In this document: positions 22,977 through 32,420 of the stretch, in pieces
Layout: the number at the start of each line of letters is the position of its first letter
Position numbering within the stretch: position 1 is the first letter of the stretch
Program-made: the position numbers and the translations under genes
DNA from: Massilia endophytica
GTDB taxonomy: Bacteria; Pseudomonadota; Gammaproteobacteria; Burkholderiales; Burkholderiaceae_D
DNA: 64,000 nt
Direction: 5' to 3'
Assembly: GCF_021165955.1 (NCBI RefSeq)
Contig: NZ_CP088952.1
Coordinates: forward strand, 4,898,001-4,962,000
The notes under the pieces: model-generated
What the model saw: only the letters and a program-made list of their open reading frames with translations
Told to the model about the DNA's origin: nothing
The model's database searches: none

Positions 22977-23016
22977 TGTCCCCTGCTGGTGCCTGGCACC
23001 AGAAGGGGACATTTTT
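22977..23016 (+). terminator. REP-like hairpin terminator after the halogenase gene
   Basis: Outer arms TGTCCCCT (22977-22984) and AGGGGACA (23004-23011) enclose inner arms CTGGTGCC (22986-22993) and GGCACCAG (22995-23002), then ATTTTT. Only one G/A mismatch interrupts the 17-bp stem. GTGTCCCC is shared with the right end of the RAYT unit, so this may be a copy of a dispersed palindrome family used as a terminator. Confidence 0.7.
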
Positions 23017-23190
23017 GCTGCGGAGCAGCAGATCGGGAAATATTTCCAAATGTAAATTGCTGACCGGCGGGTTATTAGTGTTGTATTATTGACTTCTTGC
23101 TCTCCGTCCTGGCGCCCCCTCCGAGGCGTCGCCAGCAGAGGGGGACGTTTCTGGATTACAATATGACATTAAAAACAAAGAGCGTAGCCC

Positions 23191-23994
23191 GTGCCGAATC
23201 TTGTCGAAATCCGTGACCTGCACTTTTCCTATGGTAAGCGGCCCATCCTGGCCGGCCTCCATATGGATTTCCCCAAGGGGAAGGTGATTGCGGTCATGGG
23301 CGGCTCCGGTTCGGGCAAGACCACCGTGCTGCGCCTGATCGGCGGCCAGGTCCGCCCCAGGCAGGGCCATGTCCAGGTGGACGGGCAGATCGTCCACAAG
23401 CTGAAGACGGCCGACCTGTATCTGCTGCGCCGCAAGATGGGCATGCTCTTCCAGCACGGCGCCCTGTTCACCGACCTCACCGTGTTCGAGAACGTGGCCT
23501 TCCCGCTGCGCGAGCATACCGACCTGCCCGATGAGCTGATCCGCGACCTGGTGCTGATGAAGCTGCACGCCGTCGGCCTGCGCAACGCCGCCAAGCTGAA
23601 GCCGGGCGAGATCTCGGGCGGCATGGCGCGCCGCGTGGCCCTGGCCCGCTCCATCGCGCTCGACCCGCAATTGATCATGTACGACGAACCCTTTGCCGGC
23701 CTCGACCCCATTTCCATGGGCGTGACCGCCAACCTGATCCGCAACCTGAACGACGCCCTGGGCTCGACCAGCATCCTGGTCTCGCACGACGTGAAGGAGT
23801 CCTTCCAGATCGCGGACTATGTGTACTTCCTCTCGCAGGGCAAGATCGTGGCCCATGGCACCCCGGCGGACATGCTGGTCTCCACCGACCCTTACGTGAA
23901 GCAGTTCGTGCACGCCGAGGCCGACGGCCCCGTGCCCTTCCACTATCCCGGCAAGTCGCTGGCCGACGACCTGGGCCTGGGAGGGCGCGCCTGA
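23191..23994 (+). CDS. mlaF: Mla phospholipid transport ATPase MlaF
   Basis: A 267-residue ABC ATPase that powers phospholipid movement between the inner membrane and the periplasm in the MlaFEDB complex. Walker A GGSGSGKT is at residues 37-44, the signature ISGGMARR near 135, Walker B LIMYDEPFAGLD near 160, and a switch histidine occurs in LVSHDV. GTG at 23191 gives the normal length. Its stop overlaps the mlaE start by one base (ATGA), implying tight coupling. It is the first gene of a long plus-strand run reaching tatC. Confidence 0.95.
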   Translation: MPNLVEIRDLHFSYGKRPILAGLHMDFPKGKVIAVMGGSGSGKTTVLRLIGGQVRPRQGHVQVDGQIVHKLKTADLYLLRRKMGMLFQHGALFTDLTVFENVAFPLREHTDLPDELIRDLVLMKLHAVGLRNAAKLKPGEISGGMARRVALARSIALDPQLIMYDEPFAGLDPISMGVTANLIRNLNDALGSTSILVSHDVKESFQIADYVYFLSQGKIVAHGTPADMLVSTDPYVKQFVHAEADGPVPFHYPGKSLADDLGLGGRA

Positions 23995-24788
23995 TGCTGA
24001 TCCGACCCATCGAACGCCTGGGCCTGGCGGTCCACACCACCGCCCGCGAGTACGTGGAGGCCGTGGGCCTGGCCACGCGCATGTTCTTCGTGATGCTGGG
24101 CCTCTCGCCTGGCCTGCTGCGCCGCCCCCGCCTGCTGATCGAGCAGATGCATTTCATCGGCAACTACTCGATGCTCATCATTACCCTGTCCGGCCTCTTC
24201 GTGGGCATGGTGCTGGGCCTGCAGGGCTATTACACCCTGAACAAGTACGGCGCCGAGGAGTCGCTCGGCCTGCTGGTCGCCCTCGGCCTGACCCGCGAGC
24301 TGGGCCCTGTGATCACGGCACTGCTGTTCGCCGGCCGCGCGGGCACCTCGCTCACGGCGGAGATCGGCCTCATGAAGGCCGGCGAGCAGCTCTCGGCCAT
24401 GGAAATGATGGCCGTGAACCCGATCCAGCGCGTGCTGGCGCCCCGCTTCTGGGCGGGCGTGGTGTCGGTGCCGGTGCTGGCCTCCATCTTCAGCGCCGTG
24501 GGCGTCTTCGGCGGCTACATCGTCGGCGTGAAGCTGATCGGCGTGGACGAGGGCGCCTTCTGGTCGCAGATGCAGAACGGCGTCGACGTGTGGAAGGACG
24601 TGTTCAACGGTTTCGTGAAGAGCGTGGTGTTCGGCGTGGCCATCACCTTCATCTCCCTCTACCAGGGCTATGAGGCGCAGCCGACTCCCGAGGACGTGGC
24701 AGGCGCCACCACCCGCACCGTGGTGGTGTCGTCCCTGATGATCTGGTGGCTGGACTTCATGCTCACGGCGCTGATGTTCAGCAAGTAA
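23994..24788 (+). CDS. mlaE: Mla transport permease MlaE
   Basis: A 264-residue inner-membrane permease of the MlaE/YrbE family. It has several hydrophobic helices and the conserved stretch GLTRELGPVITALLFAGRAGTSLTAEIG. It forms the membrane core of the MlaFEDB importer/exporter. It overlaps mlaF by one base and is 50 bases before mlaD. Confidence 0.95.
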   Translation: MLIRPIERLGLAVHTTAREYVEAVGLATRMFFVMLGLSPGLLRRPRLLIEQMHFIGNYSMLIITLSGLFVGMVLGLQGYYTLNKYGAEESLGLLVALGLTRELGPVITALLFAGRAGTSLTAEIGLMKAGEQLSAMEMMAVNPIQRVLAPRFWAGVVSVPVLASIFSAVGVFGGYIVGVKLIGVDEGAFWSQMQNGVDVWKDVFNGFVKSVVFGVAITFISLYQGYEAQPTPEDVAGATTRTVVVSSLMIWWLDFMLTALMFSK

Positions 24789-24838
24789 TACCCGAGCCGG
24801 GCGCTGCTGCCCCGGCAAAAAACGATAGGATAAGTTTT

Positions 24839-25309
24839 ATGCAACGCAAATCTGTGGATCTCTGGGTGGGTCTCTTCGTGGTGGCCGGTGTCGCGGCGCT
24901 GATGTTCCTCGCCCTGAAGGCAGGCAATATGAGCACCCTGTCCTTCGCCAAGACCTATGAAATCACGGCCAAGTTCGACAATATCGGCAGCCTCAAGCCG
25001 CAGGCGGCCGTCAAGGCCTCGGGCGTGGTGGTGGGCCGCGTGTCGCGCATCGTCTTCGACGACAAGAGCTACAAGGCCTCCGTGACCCTGGACATGGAAG
25101 AAGCCTACAAGTTCCCCAAGGACAGCTCGGCCAAGATCCTGACTTCGGGCCTGCTGGGCGAGCAGTACATCGGCATCGAGGCCGGCGGCGAGGAAACGAA
25201 CCTGAAGGCGGGCGACCGCATCGCCCGCACCCAGTCCGCGGCCGTGCTGGAAGACCTGATCAACCAATTCATCTATAGCAAGGCTGCTGAAGGAAAGGAC
25301 TCCAACTGA
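24839..25309 (+). CDS. mlaD: Mla MCE-domain lipid carrier MlaD
   Basis: A 156-residue protein with one N-terminal membrane anchor (about residues 7-25, VDLWVGLFVVAGVAALMFLA) and a single MCE domain containing FDNIGSLKPQAAVKASGVVVGRV and TSGLLGEQYIG. MlaD hexamers form the periplasmic lipid channel attached to MlaFE. I choose ATG 24839, preceded by GGATAAG, rather than the in-frame codon 93 bases earlier that would place a hydrophilic stretch before the anchor. Its stop overlaps the mlaA start. Confidence 0.95.
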   Translation: MQRKSVDLWVGLFVVAGVAALMFLALKAGNMSTLSFAKTYEITAKFDNIGSLKPQAAVKASGVVVGRVSRIVFDDKSYKASVTLDMEEAYKFPKDSSAKILTSGLLGEQYIGIEAGGEETNLKAGDRIARTQSAAVLEDLINQFIYSKAAEGKDSN

Positions 25310-26025
25310 TGAGCCAATCGACCCTGCGCCACAGCCTGCTGGCCCTGGCCGCCGCCGCCGCGCTGAGCGGCTGCGCCACCAGCAGCAATCCGGCCGACCC
25401 GCTGGAAGGCTACAACCGCGCCATGTTCAAGTTCAACGACGCGGTGGACCGCGCCGTCCTCAAGCCCGTGGCCACCGGCTACAAGAACGTCACCCCGGAC
25501 TTCGTGCAGACCGGCGTCGCCAACTTCTTCGGCAACCTGTCCGACGTGTGGACCGCCGCCAACAACCTGATGCAGGGCAAGGGCAAGGAAGGCATGTCGG
25601 ACGTGATGCGCGTGGCGCTGAACTCCACCTTCGGCCTGCTGGGCGTGCTGGATATCGCCTCCGAGGCGGGCCTGCAGAAGCATAACGAGGACCTGGGCCA
25701 GACCATGGGCTACTACGGCGTGACGCCCGGCCCCTACATCGTGCTGCCCCTGTTCGGCCCCTCCACCCTGCGCGACACGGTGGGCCTGCCGGCCGACCTG
25801 GCCGCCGATCCCTGGGCCTACAAGGACCCCGTCAATGTGCGCAATATCGGCAGCGGCGTGCGCCTGATCGACAAGCGCGCCCAGCTGCTCGACGCGAGCA
25901 GCCTGCTGGAGGACGCGGCCCTGGACCGCTATGAATTCGTGCGCGACGGCTGGCTGCAGCGCCGCCGCAGCCAGGTCTACGACGGCGACCCGCCGCCGGA
26001 GCCGCAGAAAAAGGAAAGCGACTGA
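25309..26025 (+). CDS. mlaA: Outer-membrane lipoprotein MlaA (VacJ)
   Basis: A 238-residue lipoprotein. The lipobox is LSGC with C22 as the lipidated residue, followed by the family start NPADPLEGYNRAMFKFND. MlaA sits in the outer membrane and removes misplaced phospholipids from the outer leaflet, handing them to MlaC. In E. coli mlaA lies away from the other mla genes; here it is inside the cluster, overlapping mlaD by one base. Confidence 0.95.
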   Translation: MSQSTLRHSLLALAAAAALSGCATSSNPADPLEGYNRAMFKFNDAVDRAVLKPVATGYKNVTPDFVQTGVANFFGNLSDVWTAANNLMQGKGKEGMSDVMRVALNSTFGLLGVLDIASEAGLQKHNEDLGQTMGYYGVTPGPYIVLPLFGPSTLRDTVGLPADLAADPWAYKDPVNVRNIGSGVRLIDKRAQLLDASSLLEDAALDRYEFVRDGWLQRRRSQVYDGDPPPEPQKKESD

Positions 26026-26055
26026 GCAGGGCGCTGCCCCTGCCGGGGGCCGGGC

Positions 26056-26061
26056 TATAAT
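26056..26061 (+). promoter_or_regulatory. Possible -10 element upstream of mlaC
   Basis: A perfect TATAAT lies 52 bases before the mlaC start, but no -35 at the right distance is recognisable. It may give mlaC-mlaB a weak internal promoter. Confidence 0.25.
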
Positions 26062-26112
26062 GGCCCTGTCCGGCTGCGCAGGGGCGCCAGCCGATTTTAA
26101 AGGTTAGACAAG

Positions 26113-26766
26113 ATGAAACTGATCAAGCAATTTATCGCATTCGCCACCATGGCCTTCGTGCTGGCCGCTCCGGGCGCCCAGGCGCAGTCCGCCAACGAGG
26201 CGCCGGACGTCCTGGTCAAGCGCATCAGTTCGGAAGTGCTGGAAACGGCCAAGAACGACAAGGAAATTCAGGCTGGCAACACCAAGCGCGTCATGGACCT
26301 GGTGGAAACCAAGATCCTGCCCTATGTGGACTTCGAGCGCATGACCCAGCTGGCCGCCGGCCGCTACTGGCGCGAAGCCACGCCGGAGCAGAAGCGCGCC
26401 CTGTCGGCCGAGTTCCGCACCCTGCTGATCTTCACCTACTCGGGCGCCCTGTCCCAGGTGAAGAACCAGACCGTGGAGTTCAAGCCCCTGCGGGCCGACC
26501 CGGCCGATACGGAAGTGGAAGTGCGCTCCCAGGTGAACCAGCCGCGCGGCGAGCCCATTCCCCTGAACTACCGCGTCGCCAAGACCCCGGCAGGCTGGAA
26601 GATCTACGACATCAACGTGCTGGGCGCCTGGCTGGTGGAAACCTACAAGGGCACCTTCAGCAGCGAAATCAGCAAGGGCGGCATCGACGGCCTGATCAAG
26701 ACCCTGGCCGCCAAGAACAAGCAGCTGGCCAGCAAGCCCCTGAACACCAAACCTGCCGTAAAGTAA
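26113..26766 (+). CDS. mlaC: Periplasmic phospholipid shuttle MlaC
   Basis: A 217-residue protein. The signal peptide ends in GAQAQ near residue 25, and the MlaC/Tol_Tol_Ttg2 fold follows, with YVDFERMTQLAAGRYWR and VLGAWLVETYKGTF. It carries phospholipid between MlaA at the outer membrane and MlaFEDB at the inner membrane. The Lys-rich C-terminus is unremarkable. mlaB starts 5 bases after its stop. Confidence 0.95.
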   Translation: MKLIKQFIAFATMAFVLAAPGAQAQSANEAPDVLVKRISSEVLETAKNDKEIQAGNTKRVMDLVETKILPYVDFERMTQLAAGRYWREATPEQKRALSAEFRTLLIFTYSGALSQVKNQTVEFKPLRADPADTEVEVRSQVNQPRGEPIPLNYRVAKTPAGWKIYDINVLGAWLVETYKGTFSSEISKGGIDGLIKTLAAKNKQLASKPLNTKPAVK

Positions 26767-26771
26767 GCACC

Positions 26772-27086
26772 ATGTCCGAAGCTGCCGACAACCCCATGCA
26801 GTCCCTCAGCGCCATGACCGTGGATAACGCCACGGCGGCGCTGGAACACGGCCTGGCCGCCATCCGCGCGGGCCATACCGTGTTCGACCTGCGCAATGTG
26901 GTGTCGGTGGACTCGGCCGCCGTGTCCGTCATGCTGGCCTGGCAGCGCGCCGCCGCCGCCGCCGGCGTGGCGCTCCGCCTGGAGCACCTGCCGCCCTCCC
27001 TGCGCAGCCTGACCAAGCTCTATGGCGTATGTTCGCTGGTGTCGCCCGCCCTGGCCGACTCCCCGGCGGACCTGCACCACCATTGA
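26772..27086 (+). CDS. mlaB: STAS-domain protein MlaB
   Basis: A 104-residue STAS protein that binds MlaF and supports assembly and activity of the transporter. The conserved VDSAAVSVMLAWQRAA segment contains the serine position typical of STAS domains. It is the last gene of the mlaFEDACB set and is followed by a 171-base gap before the next ABC genes. Confidence 0.88.
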   Translation: MSEAADNPMQSLSAMTVDNATAALEHGLAAIRAGHTVFDLRNVVSVDSAAVSVMLAWQRAAAAAGVALRLEHLPPSLRSLTKLYGVCSLVSPALADSPADLHHH

Positions 27087-27153
27087 CCCCCGCCCCACCC
27101 CGCCGCGCAGTACCCGCTTTTGCCCCTGCGGCATAGCAAATCCGAAATTCCAA

Positions 27154-27159
27154 TATAAT
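27154..27159 (+). promoter_or_regulatory. Possible -10 element before the YadG-type ABC genes
   Basis: TATAAT occurs in the 171-base gap between mlaB and the next gene. No good -35 is visible at 16-18 bases. It is a plausible internal promoter for the downstream ABC-ibaG-murA-his genes. Confidence 0.3.
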
Positions 27160-27257
27160 TGACCGTTGCCGTGCCTGTAGAGCACGGCGCTCGCATCCCC
27201 GGCCCGCGGGCCGCCAGCGCAACGGTCGAGCGTTGCTCAGAAAACTAACAGCCAAGC

Positions 27258-28175
27258 ATGACAGCAATCGAAATCAGCAATGTCGAGAAGCGCTACAAGT
27301 CGCTCCAGGCACTGGGCGGCGTGTCACTCAGGATCGAGGAGGGCGAGTTCTTCGGCCTGCTCGGACCGAACGGCGCAGGCAAGACCACCCTCATCTCCAT
27401 CATCGCGGGCCTGATCCGGGCCGACGCGGGCACGGTGAAGATCCACGGCCACGACGTGGTGGGCGACTTCCGCGAAGCGCGCAGGAAGCTGGGCGTGGTG
27501 CCCCAGGAACTGGTCTTCGATCCCTTCTTCACGGTGCGCGAAACCCTGCGCCTGCAATCGGGCTACTTCGGCCTGAAGAACAATGACAAGTGGATTGACG
27601 AGGTCATGGAAAACCTCGACCTCACGAAGAAGGCGGACACCAATATGCGCGCCCTCTCCGGCGGCATGAAGCGGCGCGTGCTCGTGGCCCAGGCCCTGGT
27701 GCACAAGCCGCCCGTCATCGTGCTGGACGAGCCCACCGCCGGCGTGGACGTGGAGCTGCGCCAGACCCTGTGGAAGTTCATTTCGCGCCTGAACCGCGAA
27801 GGCCACACCGTGGTGCTCACCACCCACTACCTGGAAGAGGCGCAGGCGATGTGCAAGCGCGTCGCCATGCTCAAGCTGGGCAAGGTGGAAGCGCTGGACA
27901 CCATGTCGAACCTGATCCGCCGCATCAGCGGCTCCCAGCTCATCGTGCACATGAAGCAGGGCGTGCTGCCGGAGGACCTGCGTCCCCTCATCACGCATCC
28001 CGAGGAAGCGCAGACGGGCCACAAGTACAGCCTGCGCATCAACGAATACTCCGAGGTCGAGACCATCCTCGCCCGCCTGCGCGAAAGCGGCGCCGTCATC
28101 GACGAGATGCAGCTGCAGCAGGCCGACCTCGAAGACATCTTCATCCAGATTATGGAAGGGAACCCCGTCGCATGA
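27258..28175 (+). CDS. yadG: ABC transporter ATPase, YadG type
   Basis: A 305-residue ABC-2-type ATPase: Walker A GPNGAGKT at residues 36-43, signature LSGGMKRR, Walker B VIVLDEPTAGVD and switch LTTHYLEEA. The C-terminal extension is typical of drug/polysaccharide or YadG-like exporters. Length and companion permease match E. coli YadG/YadH, whose substrate is unknown. Its stop overlaps the permease start (ATGA). In this cluster it separates mlaB from ibaG-murA, which are contiguous in E. coli. Confidence 0.85.
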   Translation: MTAIEISNVEKRYKSLQALGGVSLRIEEGEFFGLLGPNGAGKTTLISIIAGLIRADAGTVKIHGHDVVGDFREARRKLGVVPQELVFDPFFTVRETLRLQSGYFGLKNNDKWIDEVMENLDLTKKADTNMRALSGGMKRRVLVAQALVHKPPVIVLDEPTAGVDVELRQTLWKFISRLNREGHTVVLTTHYLEEAQAMCKRVAMLKLGKVEALDTMSNLIRRISGSQLIVHMKQGVLPEDLRPLITHPEEAQTGHKYSLRINEYSEVETILARLRESGAVIDEMQLQQADLEDIFIQIMEGNPVA

Positions 28176-28933
28176 TTTCCACCGGTTTCCGCACCCTCGT
28201 CTACAAGGAAACGCTGCGCTTCTACAAGGTCGCCACCCAGACCATCGCCGCGCCCATCCTGACCGCCATGCTCTACCTGCTGATCTTCGGCCATGTGCTC
28301 GAAGGCCGCGTGCAGGTCTATCCCGGCGTGAGCTACACGGCCTTCCTCATTCCCGGCCTGGTGATGATGAGCGTCCTGCAGAACGCCTTCGCGAATTCCT
28401 CGTCCTCGCTGATCCAGTCCAAAATCACGGGCAACCTCGTGTTCGTGCTGCTCACGCCCCTGTCGCACTGGGAGCTGTTCTCCGCCTATGTGATCGCCGC
28501 CATGGTGCGCGGCATCGTGGTGGGCCTGGGGGTCTTCGTGGTGACGGCCTGGTTCGCGCACATGAGCTTCCAGTGGCCGCTGTGGATCCTCGTGTTCGCC
28601 CTGCTGGGCGCCGCCATCCTGGGCACCATGGGCCTGATCGCGGGCATCTGGGCCGAGAAATTCGACCAGCTGGCCGCCTTCCAGAACTTCCTGATCATGC
28701 CGCTGACCTTCCTCTCCGGCGTGTTCTACTCCATCCATTCGCTGCCCGCCTTCTGGCTGGGCGTGTCGCACCTGAATCCGTTCTTCTACATGATCGACGG
28801 CTTCCGCTACGGCTTCTTCGGCCAGTCCGACATCAATCCCTGGACCAGCCTTGCCATCGTGACCGCCTTCCTGGTGGTGCTGGCGCTGCTGGCCATCCGT
28901 CTTCTGCGCAGCGGCTACCGCCTGCGCCACTGA
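28172..28933 (+). CDS. yadH: ABC-2 type permease, YadH type
   Basis: A 253-residue membrane protein with about six hydrophobic segments and the ABC-2 signature region near the end (FLIMPLTFLSGVFYSIHSLP, then LNPFFYMIDGFRYGF). It pairs with the upstream ATPase, overlapping it by 4 bases. The start at ATG 28172 leaves a short cytoplasmic N-terminus (ISTGFRTLVYKETLRFYK) as in YadH. Export substrate unknown. Confidence 0.85.
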   Translation: MISTGFRTLVYKETLRFYKVATQTIAAPILTAMLYLLIFGHVLEGRVQVYPGVSYTAFLIPGLVMMSVLQNAFANSSSSLIQSKITGNLVFVLLTPLSHWELFSAYVIAAMVRGIVVGLGVFVVTAWFAHMSFQWPLWILVFALLGAAILGTMGLIAGIWAEKFDQLAAFQNFLIMPLTFLSGVFYSIHSLPAFWLGVSHLNPFFYMIDGFRYGFFGQSDINPWTSLAIVTAFLVVLALLAIRLLRSGYRLRH

Positions 28934-28944
28934 AAGGAATCACC

Positions 28945-29181
28945 GTGACCACCACTCCTGAAGCCATCCACGGCTATATCGCCGCAGGACTCGAATGCAC
29001 CCACCTGGAAGTGGAAGGCGACGGCCAGCACTTCCAGGCCGTGATCGTGTCGCCAGCCTTTGCGGGCAAGCGCCCGATCCAGCGCCACCAGCTGGTGTAC
29101 GCAGCGCTGGGCGACCGCATGCGCGAGGAGATCCACGCGCTGTCGATGAAGACCCTGACCCCCGAAGAATTCCAAGGATAA
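28945..29181 (+). CDS. ibaG: BolA-family protein IbaG
   Basis: A 78-residue BolA-fold protein starting at GTG 28945 with AAAGGA 5 bases upstream. The conserved BolA segments DGQHFQAVIVSPAFAGKRPIQRHQLVYAALG are visible, and the position immediately before murA is that of E. coli ibaG (yrbA). BolA proteins work with CGFS glutaredoxins in [2Fe-2S] handling, and IbaG is linked to acid resistance. The gene is 11 bases after the permease and 6 before murA. Confidence 0.9.
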   Translation: MTTTPEAIHGYIAAGLECTHLEVEGDGQHFQAVIVSPAFAGKRPIQRHQLVYAALGDRMREEIHALSMKTLTPEEFQG

Positions 29182-29187
29182 GCCGAC

Positions 29188-30438
<1,251 letters not shown>

Positions 30439-30441
30439 ATC

Positions 30442-31107
30442 ATGTCTTCCAACCAGCTTATCCTTGCCCTGTCGAAGGGCCGCATTTTCGAGGACACCCT
30501 GCCGCTGCTGGCGGCAGCCGGCATCACGGTCACCGAGAATCCGGAAACTTCGCGCAAGCTGATCCTGCCCACCAACGATCCGGACGTGCGCGTGCTGATC
30601 GTGCGCGCCACCGACGTGCCGACCTATGTGCAGCATGGCGCGGCGGACTTCGGGGTGGCAGGCAAGGACGTGCTGCTGGAACATGGCGGCGAGGGCCTCT
30701 ACCAGCCCATCGACCTGAATATCGCCCAGTGCCGCATGTCGGTGGCGGTGAAGGCGGGCTTCGACTATGAAAGCGCCGTGCGCCAGGGCGCCCGCCTGCG
30801 CGTGGCCACCAAGTTCACGCAGACGGCGCGCGAGCACTTCGCGGCCAAGGGCGTGCACGTTGACCTCATCAAGCTGTACGGCTCCATGGAGCTGGCGCCG
30901 CTGGTGGGCCTGTCCGACGCCATCGTCGACCTGGTGAGCACGGGCAGCACCCTGCGCGCCAACAACCTGGTGGAAGTGGAGGAGATCATGGACATCTCCT
31001 CGCGCCTGGTCGTCAACCAGGCCGCGCTGAAGCTCAAGCGCGCCCGCCTGCAACCGATCATCGAGGCCTTCGACCGCGCCTCCAAAGCCAAGGCCCAACA
31101 ATCATGA
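30442..31107 (+). CDS. hisG: ATP phosphoribosyltransferase catalytic subunit, short form
   Basis: A 221-residue HisG lacking the C-terminal regulatory domain of long forms. It joins PRPP and ATP in the first step of histidine synthesis. GVAGKDVLLEHG and the C-terminal VDLVSTGSTLRANNL (PRPP-binding) are recognisable. Short HisG needs HisZ as regulatory partner, and hisZ is not in this window. It overlaps hisD by 4 bases. Confidence 0.96.
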   Translation: MSSNQLILALSKGRIFEDTLPLLAAAGITVTENPETSRKLILPTNDPDVRVLIVRATDVPTYVQHGAADFGVAGKDVLLEHGGEGLYQPIDLNIAQCRMSVAVKAGFDYESAVRQGARLRVATKFTQTAREHFAAKGVHVDLIKLYGSMELAPLVGLSDAIVDLVSTGSTLRANNLVEVEEIMDISSRLVVNQAALKLKRARLQPIIEAFDRASKAKAQQS

Positions 31108-32420
31108 TCCGCAAGCTCGACTCCGCCCAGATCGATTTCCAGGAAAAGCTCGACGCCCTGCTGGCCTTCGAAGCAGAAACCGACTACGCCATCGAAACCG
31201 CCGTCGCCGATATCATCAAGCAGGTGCGCGCGCGCGGCGACGAGGCCGTGGTGGAATACACCAACAAGTTCGACCGCATTCCCAATGGCGGCGCGCAGGA
31301 CATGCACGCCTTCGAAATCGGCCGGCAGGAGCTGGACGCGGCGCTGGCCGCGCTGCCGGAGAAGCAGCGCGCGGCGCTGCGCACGGCCGCCGAACGCATC
31401 CGCCTCTTCCACGAGCGCCAGAAGCAGGAGCTGCAGGGCTTCAGCTACACGGAGGCCGACGGCACGGTGCTGGGCCAGCGCATCACGCCCCTGGACCGCG
31501 TGGGCATCTACGTCCCGGGCGGCAAGGCGGCCTATCCTTCCTCCGTGCTGATGAATGCAGTGCCCGCGAAAGTGGCCGGCGTGGGCGAGATCGTGATGGT
31601 GGTGCCGACGCCGGACGGCGTGAAGAACCAGATGGTGCTGGCCGCCGCCGCCATTGCGGGCGTGGACCGCGTGATCGGCATCGGCGGCGCCCAGGCGGTG
31701 GCCGCGCTGGCCTATGGCACGGAGAGCATCAAGGCGGTGGACAAGATCGTCGGTCCAGGCAACGCCTATGTGGCCGCTGCCAAGCGCCGCGTCTTCGGCG
31801 CCGTGGGCATCGACATGATCGCCGGGCCTTCCGAAATCCTCGTCCTCTGCGACGGGACCACGGACCCGGACTGGGTGGCCATGGACCTGTTCTCCCAGGC
31901 CGAGCATGACGAACTGGCGCAGGCCATCATGCTCTGCCCGGACGCGGACTACATCGCGAAGGTGGAAGCGAGCATCGCCAAGCTGCTGCCGGAAATGCCG
32001 CGCGCGGAAGTGATCCGCACCTCGCTGAAGGACCGCGGCGCCCTGGTCAAGGTGAAGGACATGGAGGAAGCCTGCGCCATCGCCAACAGCATCGCCGCCG
32101 AACACCTGGAGATCTCCGCCGAGAACCCGCAGCAGTGGGCCGGGCGCATCCGCCACGCGGGCGCCATGTTCCTGGGCCGCTTCTCTTCCGAATCCCTGGG
32201 CGACTACTGCTGCGGCCCGAACCACGTGCTGCCGACTTCGCGCACGGCGCGCTTCTCCTCGCCCCTGGGCGTCTACGACTTCCAGAAGCGCTCCTCCGTG
32301 ATCCACGTGAGCGAGGCGGGCGCGCAGACCCTGGGCAAGGTGGCGGCCGAACTGGCTTATGGGGAGGGCCTGCAGGCACACGCCCGCAGCGCCGAACTGC
32401 GCCTGAAGACGGGCGCATGA
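31104..32420 (+). CDS. hisD: Histidinol dehydrogenase
   Basis: A 438-residue zinc- and NAD-dependent enzyme for the last two oxidations of histidine synthesis. Family segments include RVGIYVPGGKAAYPSSVLMNAVPA, GPGNAYV, AGPSEILV and AEHLE; the zinc site residues lie in SQAEHD and the C-terminal histidine region. Full length. Its last bases overlap the ATG of the DNA methyltransferase gene by 4 bases. Confidence 0.97.
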   Translation: MIRKLDSAQIDFQEKLDALLAFEAETDYAIETAVADIIKQVRARGDEAVVEYTNKFDRIPNGGAQDMHAFEIGRQELDAALAALPEKQRAALRTAAERIRLFHERQKQELQGFSYTEADGTVLGQRITPLDRVGIYVPGGKAAYPSSVLMNAVPAKVAGVGEIVMVVPTPDGVKNQMVLAAAAIAGVDRVIGIGGAQAVAALAYGTESIKAVDKIVGPGNAYVAAAKRRVFGAVGIDMIAGPSEILVLCDGTTDPDWVAMDLFSQAEHDELAQAIMLCPDADYIAKVEASIAKLLPEMPRAEVIRTSLKDRGALVKVKDMEEACAIANSIAAEHLEISAENPQQWAGRIRHAGAMFLGRFSSESLGDYCCGPNHVLPTSRTARFSSPLGVYDFQKRSSVIHVSEAGAQTLGKVAAELAYGEGLQAHARSAELRLKTGA

